In this document: positions 35,385 through 46,603 of the stretch, in pieces
Numbering within the stretch: position 1 is the first letter of the stretch
Layout: each line of letters opens with the position of its first letter
Assembly: GCF_000182565.1 (NCBI RefSeq)
Contig: NW_015971542.1
Location: 692,976-756,975, forward strand
DNA: 64,000 nt
Direction: 5' to 3'
From: Spizellomyces punctatus DAOM BR117
Taxonomy: Eukaryota > Chytridiomycota > Chytridiomycetes > Spizellomycetales > Spizellomycetaceae
Notes under the pieces: generated by a model
Seen by the model: the letters and a program-made list of their open reading frames with translations, nothing else
What the model was told of the DNA's origin: nothing
The model's database searches: none
Program-made: the position numbers and the translations under genes

Positions 35385-36553
35385 ATGCCCAGCGACGCAG
35401 AAAATCTTCGGTTACGTCGCGAGGCTCGTAGAAAGAAAATCCTTGTTTCTGGGGAAGATCGCTTAAGTCGAATTGTCAATACCTTTTCTGGTCACCCAAC
35501 ACAACCTTCATCGACCGAGACGGAAGGAGCGCCCACTGCTTCCGATGTACATCCCGCTGACGAGAATGTACCGACCGCTGCCAAAGAGACGGCGGTACCA
35601 AGTGATGATTCTGTAAATGTTGATACCCCGGTGAAGCCGATAGATTCAAGATTGCGAGAAAGATTGAAGGCAACAGTTGTCCAATCGCCAAGTGTATCTC
35701 GTACCCCAGATAGGAGTACACCTATCACTCAGCGAGATGAATCAGAGACGAGCCCGTTGCTGCCATTTGGTGACGATATGTCCTTAGAAGGGAGCCCTGC
35801 AGATATCTTTGGAAGATCTTTTCCAATTGATGCATTCAGAGAAAGGCTGCTGGCGGAAGCGGGATCCAAAGTGACGGAGCAGGACGAAACCGTGGAGATG
35901 CCGGCTCCATCCGCAGTTTCCTCGGGATCGCGTTTGTTACGCATCATACGAATTGTAAGCGTGGTACTACTTGCTCTGTCCAGTCTTTATATCCTGGTGG
36001 TTGAATCGGACGAACTGGACGAGTTAGTTGGGGAAGATGATAGTTGGGATCCAGAGCATACTCGTCCGTGGAAGAACTGGATGAGAAAACTAGCTGTTTT
36101 GGGGTATAAGCCCATACATGAAACCGGCGAGCTAGAGCTTGGAAATATGCATGTGGTATGTGCCCCATGACTAGCAACGTTCTCCAACTGGTTAATCCCA
36201 ACCATGTTCTTAACTGTAGCGGCTTTGGATGATCTTCCTGACCACAGAACTTTCATGGCAAATAATAACTTTTGTATATCGGCAGGTGCGTCAGCGCCGA
36301 TAACTGGTCTGCGTGGTGTCGCATAATTATGGTCTTGGCTAACCAATTCTCTCAACAGCTGAACGCAGACAAAACTCCGCGTGGAGGACTCCTGGAATTA
36401 GCCGCCCAACTCGGCTTTCAGAATCGGCGGCTAGAGTATCTTTTGCAGTCCGTGAATGATTACCGGGTGATATGGGAGTCGTTCATAGAGGATCTTTTTG
36501 TGTTCATCTTCATTGTCGGTAGCATAATTGGGGTTGCTCTTTTGCTGAGTTGA
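35385..36553 (+). CDS. GET2: GET complex subunit GET2 (CAMLG-like), tail-anchored protein insertion
   Basis: ER membrane receptor subunit for the Get3-tail-anchored protein complex. ATG 35385 gives MPSDAENLRLRREARRKKI and 'LVSGEDRLSRIVNTFSG', the basic N-terminal RERR-K(I/L)...RL.KI helix that contacts Get3. A long disordered acidic/Ser region follows. Three TM segments: 'LLRIIRIVSVVLLALSSLYI', 'LWMIFLTTELSWQIITFVY' (an exon between introns at about 36157-36220 and 36286-36357) and 'EDLFVFIFIVGSIIGVALLL', ending in S with TGA at 36551. N-terminal basic motif plus three C-terminal TMs is the GET2/CAML layout, and the length of about 300 residues is normal. Confidence 0.85.
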
Positions 36554-36851
36554 GCGTACTACTCCATGTTTCAATGATCCATCATGTATCATATCAAGCT
36601 TCAACTTTCAGTACCACAACAATAGAATGGATTGCAGTCGGACGCGAATTCAATGCACGGACTGGAAGTGTCTTGGTATATTTTCCTTTATTTATTACCA
36701 GACTGCTTCCGCCCTTTATGAGGCATTCACAGTCTGCAGTGCCACGTAAATATGCCCCTGCCACGTCGATCAACAATTTGTTTATGGGAACGCTACACTG
36801 TCAAAAAGAAGAGCCGCGTCAGATGAGTTCAAATAATGAAGCACAGTCAAA

Positions 36852-37454
36852 CTAACGTACCCATTCAGGTCGACGAGTCGCCAGACGCAGTTTACATCTA
36901 GTGGAACTCGAAGCGAGGGTGATCTGTAAAAGATAATAATGTTAATATCATGTGTAACATGTAAATCACAAAGAGCAACATTCTCGAATACGCACAGTGC
37001 TGGTGAATGACAAGCCGCGAAAATGGGACGAGAAAGAATTGGTGAAGAGTGGTAAGTACAAGCTAGCGACATAGTTCAAATACAGGAAATTTGCGTAAAT
37101 ACTCACGCCGCCCTTGAAGTAAGAAATATAGTATCCAACGGGGATCATAACACCAAGGAAGTGCAACACAGGGACGAACGAGTCCTTGGCAATGTAACGC
37201 TCGTAGTAGCGACCCCAGAAGGTGGTGCTGGCGGTTTGCTGCCGGTTACCCTTGGGGATGTGCTGGTAAAAGTACTTCATCTTCTTGAAGATATCAGGGT
37301 GCGCCTGGGGGTAGGAAGACTGGAGTTTGCCGAGTTCCTTGAGCGAAGCGACATTTGGGGGAATCAAGGACGTCTTGGTACGACGGGAGGCAGCCGTGCG
37401 AACGGAGCCAGAAACACCGGCAGAAACGCGAAGGGATCGTCCGAGGAAGGACAT
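36852..37454 (-). CDS. ATP17: Mitochondrial ATP synthase subunit f (ATP17)
   Basis: Membrane (Fo) subunit of the mitochondrial F1Fo ATP synthase. ATG 37454 gives MSFLGRSLRVSAGVSGSVRT, a basic Ser-rich presequence. Then 'LIPPNVASLKELGKL', 'FKKMKYFYQHIPKGNRQQ', 'STTFWGRYYERYIAKDSFVP' and a TM segment 'VLHFLGVMIPVGYYISYF', matching the 'FYK.LP.G......RY...Y...', then a single TM and short tail, of fungal subunit f. The 3' end is uncertain. The donor after KGG (gtgagt, about 37105) with the acceptor before 36923 gives a 23-residue tail ending at 36852. A frame one base off would give a short His-containing tail (..DHPRFEFH) ending at 36898, closer to the family, but would need a GC donor. Confidence 0.85.
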
Positions 37455-37654
37455 TGTATGGCAGAGGCTTGCGAGTTGAAAAATGCGAGTTGACGCAGAT
37501 TTGGAGATGGCCTAGTCGGAAGAAGCCGCACTTGTTTTCGAGTTTTCGTCGATCGCACACGGAGTCACGTGCTCAGGGTCATTGCCATGACGACGCGGAG
37601 TGTGGAACTGAAGCCTTGGGCTCTCGCGCGAAGATCCTTCTGGCGACTTGCAAG

Positions 37655-38208
37655 ATGGGACGGAAGCAACAGAAAGGCCAGGGCGGTCGCGGAGGAGGAA
37701 AGAGCAGTGGTCAAAGAATTGAGCATAAAGAAGCGTTTCAGCGCATGAACTTTCTGTATCAAGCTGCTGTTCTCATGGCATCCACACCTGTGGCGACAAG
37801 CAGAAACCAAGACTCCACCGCTTTAACAAGCGAACCATCACCTAATATCAAACAGAACAAGTGCAATACGATATCCGGACTCGGAAGGTTTTATGCCCAT
37901 ACTCTCCGTCAGGTTGAGCGAAAACTAGTTCTGAGATCGCACCCTTATGTGAAGCGAACCATGTGCAAGTACTGTGAAGGTATTCTCCTTTGTGGTGTAA
38001 CAGCGTCCGTGAGAACTTCAGGTAAATAGCCGATATTTATTGGATGCTCTTAGTGTCACAGTCGTCTAACATTGCATTTTCAGCTCGGGGAAAAAATACG
38101 TTGATCCAGACCGTCTGCAAAGAGTGTCAACATGCAAAGTCGTTACCTGTCATGCACAGTAAAGAACTGCACGCCGAACGGGCTGCTGTACAGGATATTG
38201 GCAAGTAG
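37655..38208 (+). CDS. RPR2: RNase P/MRP-type zinc protein, RPP21/RPR2
   Basis: Protein subunit of nuclear RNase P, which trims tRNA 5' leaders. ATG 37655 gives MGRKQQKGQGGRGGGKSS, then 'AFQRMNFLYQAAVLMAS', the family's 'RMNFLYQAA' helix. 'RFYAHTLRQVERKLVLRSHP' and 'YVKRTMCKYCEGILLCGV' follow, and after the intron at about 38021-38083 'LIQTVCKECQHAKSLPVMHS'. The two CxxC pairs (CKYC, CKEC) form the zinc site. 'K.LVLR..P..KR..C..C...L..G' is diagnostic. TAG at 38206. About 164 residues. Divergent from ATP17 with 200 bp between starts. Confidence 0.93.
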
Positions 38209-38441
38209 CAGTGGGAGATACTTGGCCGGGCGGCAAACCCGTTGCACCAATTTATTTGCAAACTCCCAAAGTACATGTATACTACCTCTCCCTAGCCACG
38301 ATCCATCATGGAGGGACCAAACCGGCAAGAGCTGCATGTCCCGGCGACGGAGACCTTGCTTACCCATCTAGAGATTTGTAATGGAGATAGTACGCGGAAA
38401 TGCCCAAAAGTGACTGTCGTGTTCGCAAGGGCTGGAAGTTT

Positions 38442-41400
38442 TCACCCTTCTGCCTTGATTGCTGAATCCATCGGGATTTTTGCGTGATCGTCATTATCTT
38501 CACGTTGTCCTGAGTCATTCCCACTGGCCATTGCTGCCACATTATACATCCTTTCGATTCGGTCGTACTCGTGCTGCACTTCTTGCAGCAATTTACGGGA
38601 TTGTGGGATAAGTTTGAGGTGACCAGTTGGTGCTGGTGTCTTGAGGAGAGTTGCTATGCAAGTAGCGTATTAATGTTTGCGTAGCGCACCACAACAACCT
38701 AATTGTGCGGAGTAAAAAACAAACCTAAATTTTCTTCGACAACCTTGATCCGCTCGTCTACCCTTTCCATTACCTCCCGCATTTCTGCAAACTCATCCTT
38801 TGGTCTCCACTTTCTCGCCGCCCGATACTTCTGCATAGACGTTATAGCCGATGGGGTATGCAGTCGCGGCAACGGGTTCTGACCCTCGCCAGAAGCTGTG
38901 TCCAATCCTGGAATCAAGTCTGCGACCCTTTGTGCCCCTACTTCCTGTGTGGCTTCTTCATTACCCCTCCATCTCCCCATACTCTTCTTCGGGGAAGTCA
39001 ATGCTGTAATTTTGCGGTGCCTCTGTCCTTGTTTGCGGCTTGAGGAGAATGTGTGATGCTCGTACGGTTTCTCGATGGCCCTCCAATACGAACTCGGGCT
39101 CGTTAGGGCGTATCGGAGGGCACGAAGGGAGGCTGAGATCGTATTTGGGAATAGATAACTGGTATCTTCGTCCGGTTCTGAGTCAGCGGAGTCGGAGTAG
39201 TATGGAGGGGATGAAGTGGATTGGGAGGAAAGATGCGATGAGCTGAATGGCAGTTGTGGGTTACTGGTGCTTGTGATATGGACGCCGGTGAGAAAGGTGG
39301 GATCTTTTGCTGATGGATCGTAGTGGAGAACGTGTTCGGAAGACTGGAATTCTGGTGGGCATTCTTCGACATTGGACGATCCGTCTGCCTCTTCACCCTG
39401 TTCCTCGTCACTCTCCTCAGGTCTTTCTTTTCTGACCGACATTTCCGCCAGCTCCCCGATGTCCGGTATCCGCCCTCTCCTAATAATATCCTTCACATCT
39501 TCTTCTGTATATCTGTATCCTCTCCGCATCCTCCTCGTAGCAAAAGCGCTTAGGGGCGTGTGCACTTCGCTTACTGTGCGAGGGGCAACATTGTGACCGG
39601 GCTGTATGGCTGGTGGTGCATTCTTGCGGTGAATGTGTGAAAGAAATGATGATGCCGATGGTTTTTTTATGAGGTTTTTTAGTTTGGCAAGGGTGGGTTG
39701 GGTGGGCAGCAATGGAAGCGGCGCCAGCGTGGCGTGGTAGATGGGATCGGCGACGGTTATGTTGTAAAGGGCGGGGAGATCCTTCAAGGGGTTGAAGGCT
39801 ACATACCCAAGTACTGAAATGCTGGGCAATGAGTATTTGTATCTTATCGGAAGTCGAACAAACCATCAGAGATTTACCCTCGCCTCCGTCCTCCTTGATT
39901 TCCAATCTGCCTTCGGCTGCACGCTTCATAACAGGGTTCCCTGCCAGATATACCTTTTCCAGCCGTGGTAGTCTCACAATACCCATCAAGTCCTCCATGG
40001 TGGATATTAAATTGTGGGTCAGATGGAGTTCTTCCAACGTGTGGAAGCCATCATACTTGTGCTGTTGCTGAGTGTGCTGGTCGTCGTTCTGGGAAACACG
40101 ATGCGATAAGAATGAGAGGGTGTGGATGCGATTGCGGGTAAGGTCTAGGATTCGAAGACTGGCACAGGTGCTTGGGGTTAGAATTGCTCCATTTCAAAAT
40201 TGATGATGACTGGTGGTTGCATGCTTACTTTGGCAGGGCTCCAAGTATTTTGAAAGCCTCAGGACTATTTAATACATTGTTCTCCAAGATCAATACCTCC
40301 AACTTTTTAAAGCCGGCTCCTCCTGGACTTTCCACTGGAAATGGTGGTCGGATAAGGACAAAAGGCGCATCGACAATGACAGACTGCTTGATCTCTTCAT
40401 GTTGTTCGGGTAGTGGCAGGGTGTCCGGTACTGGGATGGCCTGAAAGTCCCCTGGTGGTTCGCTGGAATGTGATTGTTCGACAGGGACGATGGCTGGAGC
40501 TTCAGTTTGTTCCGCAATGACAGGAGGTTCTGATTGTGGATTTTGCACCGGGACATCATAGCCTGGTTCAAGATGCTCTTGTCTCTCTACATCGTCTGGC
40601 GGTTCAGATTGTTCCAGCTGTTCCTGCTGCTCTTCACTCTCCATTGGAAAATCTGCCAGTTGTTCCTGCTGCTCTTCACGCTCCATTGGAACATCTGCCA
40701 GTTCTTCCTGCTGCTTCTCCTCTCCTTCTGCAAGACTTTCAATGGATCCTTCATCCATGTTGTCCAACGTTACCGTAAGAGCTCCATCCTCTGCAACAGT
40801 GAGTCTTTCCTGGGTGCTCGGACGATGCACTTCAGACTCCTGAGGTGATTGCTGCTGCTGATCTTGGTCAGATGACGATGTATTCACCGGTGCTGAATCG
40901 TTGGCAGCTGGCTCTGCAGCACTAGTGGTATCCGTGGGCAGGGGTGCTGCAGCAGCTTCTGATGACACTACGATTGAGGAGTCCGTCTGTTCGTTCGTGG
41001 TTGTTGTTTCGGGGGGCGGTGTTGCGTGTTGTGTCACATTACCTTCCAAGAACCCTTTCTCTAAAGCCTCTAGCTGATACTTTGGCAAGATTCGCTCAAT
41101 GACCCTATCCCTCCACCGAATCATATCCGCGATCTCCACAGGCAGAGATCGAAGATTATTACTTGATAAATCCAAACGACGAAGGTTTGGGAGCGTTGCA
41201 AGCACAATAATCCCAGCGTGGGTTAGGGCATTATATGAGAGGTCTATCTCCTAAATAATTGGGAAAGATGCATGCGTTTACGCCATTTTGTCAGCTGGAC
41301 GAAAGAATTGTCGGATCTCACCTCGCACAAGAGAAACCGACCTTCCACTTCCAAATCCAGGTCTTGCACACCATTACATGGCATGACTAGTCTTCTTAGC

Positions 41401-41782
41401 CCTGGTAGTACTCCCAGCTTTGCAAAAGGCAACTCATTCTCGCCGCACTGCAATGAGGCTAGATTGGTGAACATTGTCAAATCATCTTCGATGACATGGC
41501 GAAGCTGGTGGGACGACACATCAAGGTGATACACGTTGTCAGGATCATCTGCAGGGGCTTTATTCAACTTTTTCAAAGGAGAATGAGATAAGGTCGTAGA
41601 TAAAGTATAGAATTTGTATGTACCATAAAAAACCCGTCAAGGACATGAGGTATCTCTATGTATTTTCCTCGACGCTTGCGGACCAGTGTCGGTGAACGAG
41701 TGGAGCCCTCCGCAAGAGAATCATCGTTACCGAGGGTTATTTCGCGCTGATGGACAGCTTGGATACCATGTTGAAATGGCAT
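38442..41782 (-). CDS. Leucine-rich repeat protein, XRRA1-like
   Basis: Start ATG 41782 (MPFQHGIQAVHQREITLGND). LRR block 1: 'VYHLDVSSHQLRHVIEDDLT', 'NLASLQCGENELPFAKLGVL', 'GLRRLVMPCNGVQDLDLEVE'; then 'LPNLRRLDLSSNNLRSLPVE'. An insert of about 230 residues, very Gln/Glu/Pro-rich with tandem copies of an 'EEQQEQLADFPME'-like unit (40600-40720), precedes 'KKLEVLILENNVLNSPEAFK' and 'MEELHLTHNLISTMEDLMGI', 'LEKVYLAGNPVMKRAAEGRL'. The C-terminal half is disordered, then 'FAEMREVMERVDERIKVVEE' and 'LIPQSRKLLQEVQHEYDRIE', stop at 38442. Repeat order and the coiled C-terminus resemble XRRA1, a family found mainly in animals and flagellated protists; assignment is moderate. About six introns. Confidence 0.7.
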
Positions 41783-41883
41783 CGTGCATATTTGAGCAAC
41801 TATTGCCACAGTGTTTCCTGATGCATCTAAAAAGGGTGAAGGATCGGATGTGCTTACTCATCGATTACGCAAGCATATTCTTA

Positions 41884-44174
41884 TTAACTGCGCTTTCGCG
41901 CTTCAATCTCCCTCCCCAATTCCTGCAAGCTTTCTTTCAGCGCATTTGCATCCTCAAACCGCCGTCGCTTGAGCGAATCTTGCAGGAATCCTTCAACCTG
42001 CTTATACTGTTGTTCCAATACTTCTAACTCCGGATCTATGGTAATGCTAGCTATCGCCGGTGACTCGACTCCCTTTTTGTTTACCTTGGGCATGAGCTGG
42101 AGAGTAAACATATGTGATTGTAGGTATTGAATCACGGATAAAGTGATATTGTGATGCAAACGTTGAACCGATGGGGTTGACCCCGGCAGAGATTTGACCG
42201 TTTTGCTACCGAGTACCAACAAGTAGGGAGATGAATCCCAGGTCCCGGGGCCGGAATTCCCCAAATCAGCCCATCCTCTTACCACAGCTTATCAAGTTCT
42301 GAGAAGTAGTCTAGCAGGTTTTTCCTATATCGGTTTGCCATTTGATAATCTCGATCTTCGTAGTCGACTGTGGGGCGGTTTCTGCAAAGCCATGCAATTA
42401 GTGGAAACTAACAACTCCCAACTCATTATGAAAGACCAGAACGTACGCCATGCTCATCAGGAGGTTATTGAACTTGGGTAATGTCTCCTCCACTAAGCCA
42501 CGATACTTTGCAATCATCTGTCAAGACAGTTACATATATGCAGAATTACCTGGTATCTGATCGTGACCGCAAAGATACCTTGTAGAGTTTTACAATCTGC
42601 ACGCTATTTACCGAGTCTTGCCACTTTTCGCGCCGTCTGGCTCCCAGTTAGGAAAAACAAAAAAGCTTCCTATCCGGCGCACTATCACCTACCGCGCAAC
42701 CACCCTGTTGCAATCTGAGCACACTCGAATCTCGGCAACAGCTCCGCGCCTCTCCTCGTCTCCTGCACCAAAACGCATCAGGTCAAACACGTGCACGCTC
42801 TTTTAGGCTCAGGACTTACCGCACGACACCTGAAGGGGAATCATCATTGAACATCCTGGACTACCGCACACGACACGTCCACATAACCGGCAATGATGCC
42901 GTCTATTGGTGATGGCTCCGAAGGTCTTGCTGATACAGGCATGTATGTTAGCTGACAGGGACGCCACTAAGACAGACAATCTGAAACTACCTGCACAGTG
43001 GACAACTTGTCACACTGTTGTCATCTTCCCACGATACAATTGTTTGCTCCGCGACTGTAAAAGTCAAGGTAAATGAGGTTGCAGCGATTGACTACGCCAA
43101 GACCACCTACCCTTTCGACTCCCACCCCCGTAGAATGAGGACCGTTTGTTGACAGTAGGAGGCCTTGACCCTTCTTCTGCATACATGAGACTAAGCTAAG
43201 CACCTAAAGTCTCAGTCAACGATTTTCTCGGCCATTGAACGGTAAACGTCTTGGATGGCACCTTTTCAAGCCTTTTTTCTAGTTTGTTGGCTTCAAGCTG
43301 AAGGTTATCTATGCGATTTTTACGTATTCGAAGAAAAGTTTGTGTTCGATTTCGGGAGACGCCAAAGCTGTCTTTATAGCTTTCTCGATCTTTGTAGCAT
43401 TTTTCGCACACTCTACACCATATGCCTGCGGCGGGATCTGCTCTGGCATCGGGGGAAAGCCGCATTTGATAAGATGTGTGAGGTTCGCAATATAGGCGGC
43501 CGCACCTTCGACCGCAAATAGCGGTTACGTTAAAAGGAACCATGATAATCCAGCATGTGGTAGGAACCTACTTTCGGCAATGGTGTTTGCCAGCACGCAA
43601 TCCCAGGGGTTTTCCACAACCCTCCATCTCACACCTGTCATTCGGCCCTTCACGTTTCCAATGAGATCTTGTGACGATAGACTCTCCCGATTCACCTACT
43701 GGTGTTAGACTTCCGGTCCCACTGCCTGTCCGCACCAACTCGCTCCCCCCCGGACCAATATTTGGATTCAGCTCAAGCTGCCCATTCTGCGCAAATTTGT
43801 CCAATGAAAGGGAATTTAATGTCGAAGACGTTTTCTGTGCGGCTCTGGTCAGAGGAGCAGCGACCTTTCGCTGAGCGGAGCGAAACCACGATACGAGGGC
43901 ATCCTTTGTGTCGAAGTCGTTATGCGAGTCATCCAAATGGCGATTGAGTTGCGCCAGCGATATCATTTCATCGCCTGGGAAAGGAGTTTATGTCAGCAGT
44001 CAGCTAAAACCACCAGAAGATGAGCAAGTTGACCGCACCACATATTGGACATGCTAAAGCTTCGTCAACCGATGACAAGTTTTCGACGGACAGGGTTCGC
44101 ATATCGCGATTCGCTCGTGCAAAGCGCGGTGAGCTCGAGCCTGAGGAGGATGCACTTGCTGCTCCCGAAAACAT
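41884..44174 (-). CDS. VAC1: Rabenosyn-5/VAC1 (PEP7) endosomal tethering protein, two FYVE-type fingers
   Basis: PI3P-binding effector of Rab5/Vps21 that links Rab and SNAREs at early endosomes. ATG 44174: MFSGAASASSSGSSSPRFAR. An N-terminal C2H2 finger, 'LACPICGA' joined to 'MISLAQLNRHLDDSH', then FYVE 1 with 'CEMEGCGKPLGLRAGKHHC' and 'RKCGRLYCEPHTSYQMRL', 'WCRVCEKCYKDRESYKDSFG'. A second FYVE-like domain after more introns carries 'RRHHCRLCGRVVCGSPGC' (42830-42920) and 'IRVCSDCNRVV' (42700-42800). The Rab-binding C-terminus is 'IDPELEVLEQQYKQVEGFLQ', 'FEDANALKESLQELGREIEA', TAA at 41884. C2H2 plus two FYVE plus a C-terminal coil is the VAC1 layout. About nine introns; small middle exons are approximate. 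Confidence 0.87.
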
Positions 44175-44429
44175 TCCAGGGGTTTCCAGCAACAAAAAAT
44201 GGGGTAGATGTGATTTGACGATGCCAGGAAGAAGATGGCCAGTGTGTCAGCATACCCAGCGAGCTTCAAACACGCTCAGTAGGGCACGTGCTCGAGTGGA
44301 CGGGTCTTCAGCCGGTCTTGCAGTTGCTGCTTTCCTCGTCCTCGCCCTAAGATCGGCCATTTTGGAAGGGTTTCCAGGATCTGGAGCTCACAAGGTTGTC
44401 TGGAAGCCGGTCCGGGCACCTGCTTCGTC

Positions 44430-46439
44430 ATGAACATGTTCAGCTCTTTCCCTCCAGCCTACGAGCGACTTCCTGACGCCTCCACCTCCCTTCCAACTGG
44501 CGGAACAACTGACCCGACAAAGGCTCACCCGACTCTTTCTACACTTTCCTGCCTTGCCCGAGTTATTCGTATCATATTTTCTTCAGAGCAGGAGAATGTG
44601 CGCTCCCTTTATTTCCTCCTCATTTTGTGTAGTGTCCTGTATCAAATCTTTGTTTATTATATCGGGATAGCAATACCGAAATTCTATATCGTGTTGAATG
44701 CAAAGGACGAAGCTGCTTTCTGGAGTCTAGTTGGCAGGCTTGTCGGACTGTATCTAGCAATATCAACCGCAAAAGCCTCCCTCCATTTTGTGGGTGGTTT
44801 GTTCGCTCTACGGACACGGAGGATCTTGACCAGAAAGCTGCAGGAAGGATATGTAACCAAGGGCGCACTGTATGATGTTGCACGCTCGAAGGCCGATGGG
44901 ATAGATAATCCTGATCAGCGCATCACCCAAGATGTTGAGAAGTTTTCCGACGAGGTAAGAAAAAGGAGAGTAGTCCAGCATTTATGCAGAGTTTTGGATG
45001 ACTGATTAGTTCGCAGTCACGTAAGGTGATGGAGGAAATTGTGATCGAGCCGGCCCTTCTCGTGTACTATACATATCAAACTTACCTCGTCAGTGGATGG
45101 CAAGGCCCCTCTATGATCTACCTTTACTTTACAGTTTCTTTAGTCGTCTGTCGATATCTGCTTCGCCCCCTTGTGTCACTTGTGTATTCCAAGCAACGGG
45201 CAGAGGGTGATTTTCGTTTCCTTCACGTTCGGCTCCGCTCCAACGCCGAACCTGTTGCATTCTTAAGGGGTGAAGAATTGGAACGAGGGGTGTTGGAAGA
45301 GGCATTCCAAAACTTGTTGGGCCTTATGAGAAAGATCGTGCACTGGGAGGCAATCCTGAGGTTTGGAACGTCATATTGCAACTACTTTGGGTCGGTGGTT
45401 TGCTATGGCATCATTGCCATGCCGATTTTCGATGGGGTATATGATGATTTAAGTCCGTAAGTTAAGGAACTGGCCTTGATGCGCACCCATTGAATATTGA
45501 ATCACAAGATCCAACCTTAGGGGTGAACTCAGCGCGCTGATCTCAACAAATCTCTTCTTCTCTCTGTATCTGAGCTACCGATTTACCGCCATTGCCGAGC
45601 TAGCGGAAAAGTAAGCCGCCGCTTATTGACAGTCAGACCTGCTCACTATGGCTTATGCTTTCCAAAATCGCAGATATGCAGATTTAGCGGGCTATGCGGC
45701 ACGTATGGGCCAATTTTTCGAGGTCATTGATCGCGAGAAACTAACTGCAAGCACTATGGGAAATTACGCGGTTACTACCACTACAAATGATGCGGATCCT
45801 TACATATCTATACGAGACCTATCATACAATGTCCCGCAAGGACAGAGCCTTGTCTCCAACCTCACCCTCACAGTTACCCCAGGATCACACTTGCTCATTA
45901 TGGGACCCTCTGGCAGCGGGAAGTCCTCATTGTTGCGGGTGTTGAGCGGTCTTTGGGTTCCATATCAAGGTCAAATGAGTCTGCCACCAGAAAATAAAAT
46001 GCTGTTCCTGCCTCAAATACCCTATCTGGTGCATGGTGGGACGCTTCTGGAACAAATCATCTACCCTGCTAAGCTGGAGGAAGTGTACATACCGGACGAG
46101 GATGTAGAAGTAGTTTTGCGGACTGTAGGACTAGAGCATTTACTGCTCCGAGAACGCGACGTAGTTATGGCTGGTAAGGACTTGGACTGGGATGTCATGC
46201 TTTCACCCGGCGAGCGGCAACGATTAGCGTTCGCTAGAGCATTATGGAGACGACCTATTTTTGCGTTCTTGGATGAGGCGACATGTAACATCGATGCAGC
46301 TGCTGAAGGAGAGCTCTTCAAAATCGCTTGGGAAAAGGGCATTACTTGTGTGCTAGTTAGTCATAGAATCGTTCATGGTTTCGGGAGAGTGTTGAGGATC
46401 GTGGGGGACGGGACCTGGGTTGAGGAGAGTTTAGATTAG
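44430..46439 (+). CDS. ABC half-transporter, subfamily D member 4-like (ABCD4)
   Basis: One TM domain plus one nucleotide-binding domain. ATG 44430; hydrophobic helices 'SLYFLLILCSVLYQIFVYYI', 'LVGRLVGLYLAISTAKASLH', 'RRILTRKLQEGYVTKGALYD', then 'DNPDQRITQDVEKFSDE' (family EAA-like DQR.T.D). Introns at about 44955-45016, 45460-45521 and 45612-45673. 'FDGVYDDLSPGELSALIST' and 'YRFTAIAELAEKFADLAGYA' match ABCD4 closely. NBD: Walker A 'GPSGSGKSSLLRVLSGLW', Q loop 'LFLPQIPYLVHGGTLLEQII', signature LSPGERQRLAFARAL (LSPGE as in ABCD4, versus LSGGE in peroxisomal ABCD1-3), Walker B 'PIFAFLDEAT', H loop 'VLVSHR'. In animals ABCD4 exports cobalamin from lysosomes; that function is inferred here. Confidence 0.85.
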
Positions 46440-46603
46440 ACGTTGCAATCGGTGGCATTCCAAAGACAATATCCTTCTCTGGTTGCAACTTTCCACTGAT
46501 CGGCGTGTTATGTAAGCGACTTTTGTCATGGGAAATCGCGCGCGCCTTTCGGCTTTCGTCGTCGTTGCGATCTGCAGCGATCTCCAATGGCCGCGTTCAT
46601 ACA

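Noticed and set aside
35729-36355. Minus-strand frames opposite GET2
   Set aside because: Antisense to exons with clear GET2 features and TM segments.
37355-37654. Plus-strand coding upstream of RPP21
   Set aside because: Antisense shadow of the ATP17 presequence exon; the RPP21 family start matches ATG 37655.
44004-44420. Plus-strand frame ahead of ABCD4 as an N-terminal extension
   Set aside because: Antisense to the first VAC1 exon; the ABCD4 match begins after ATG 44430.
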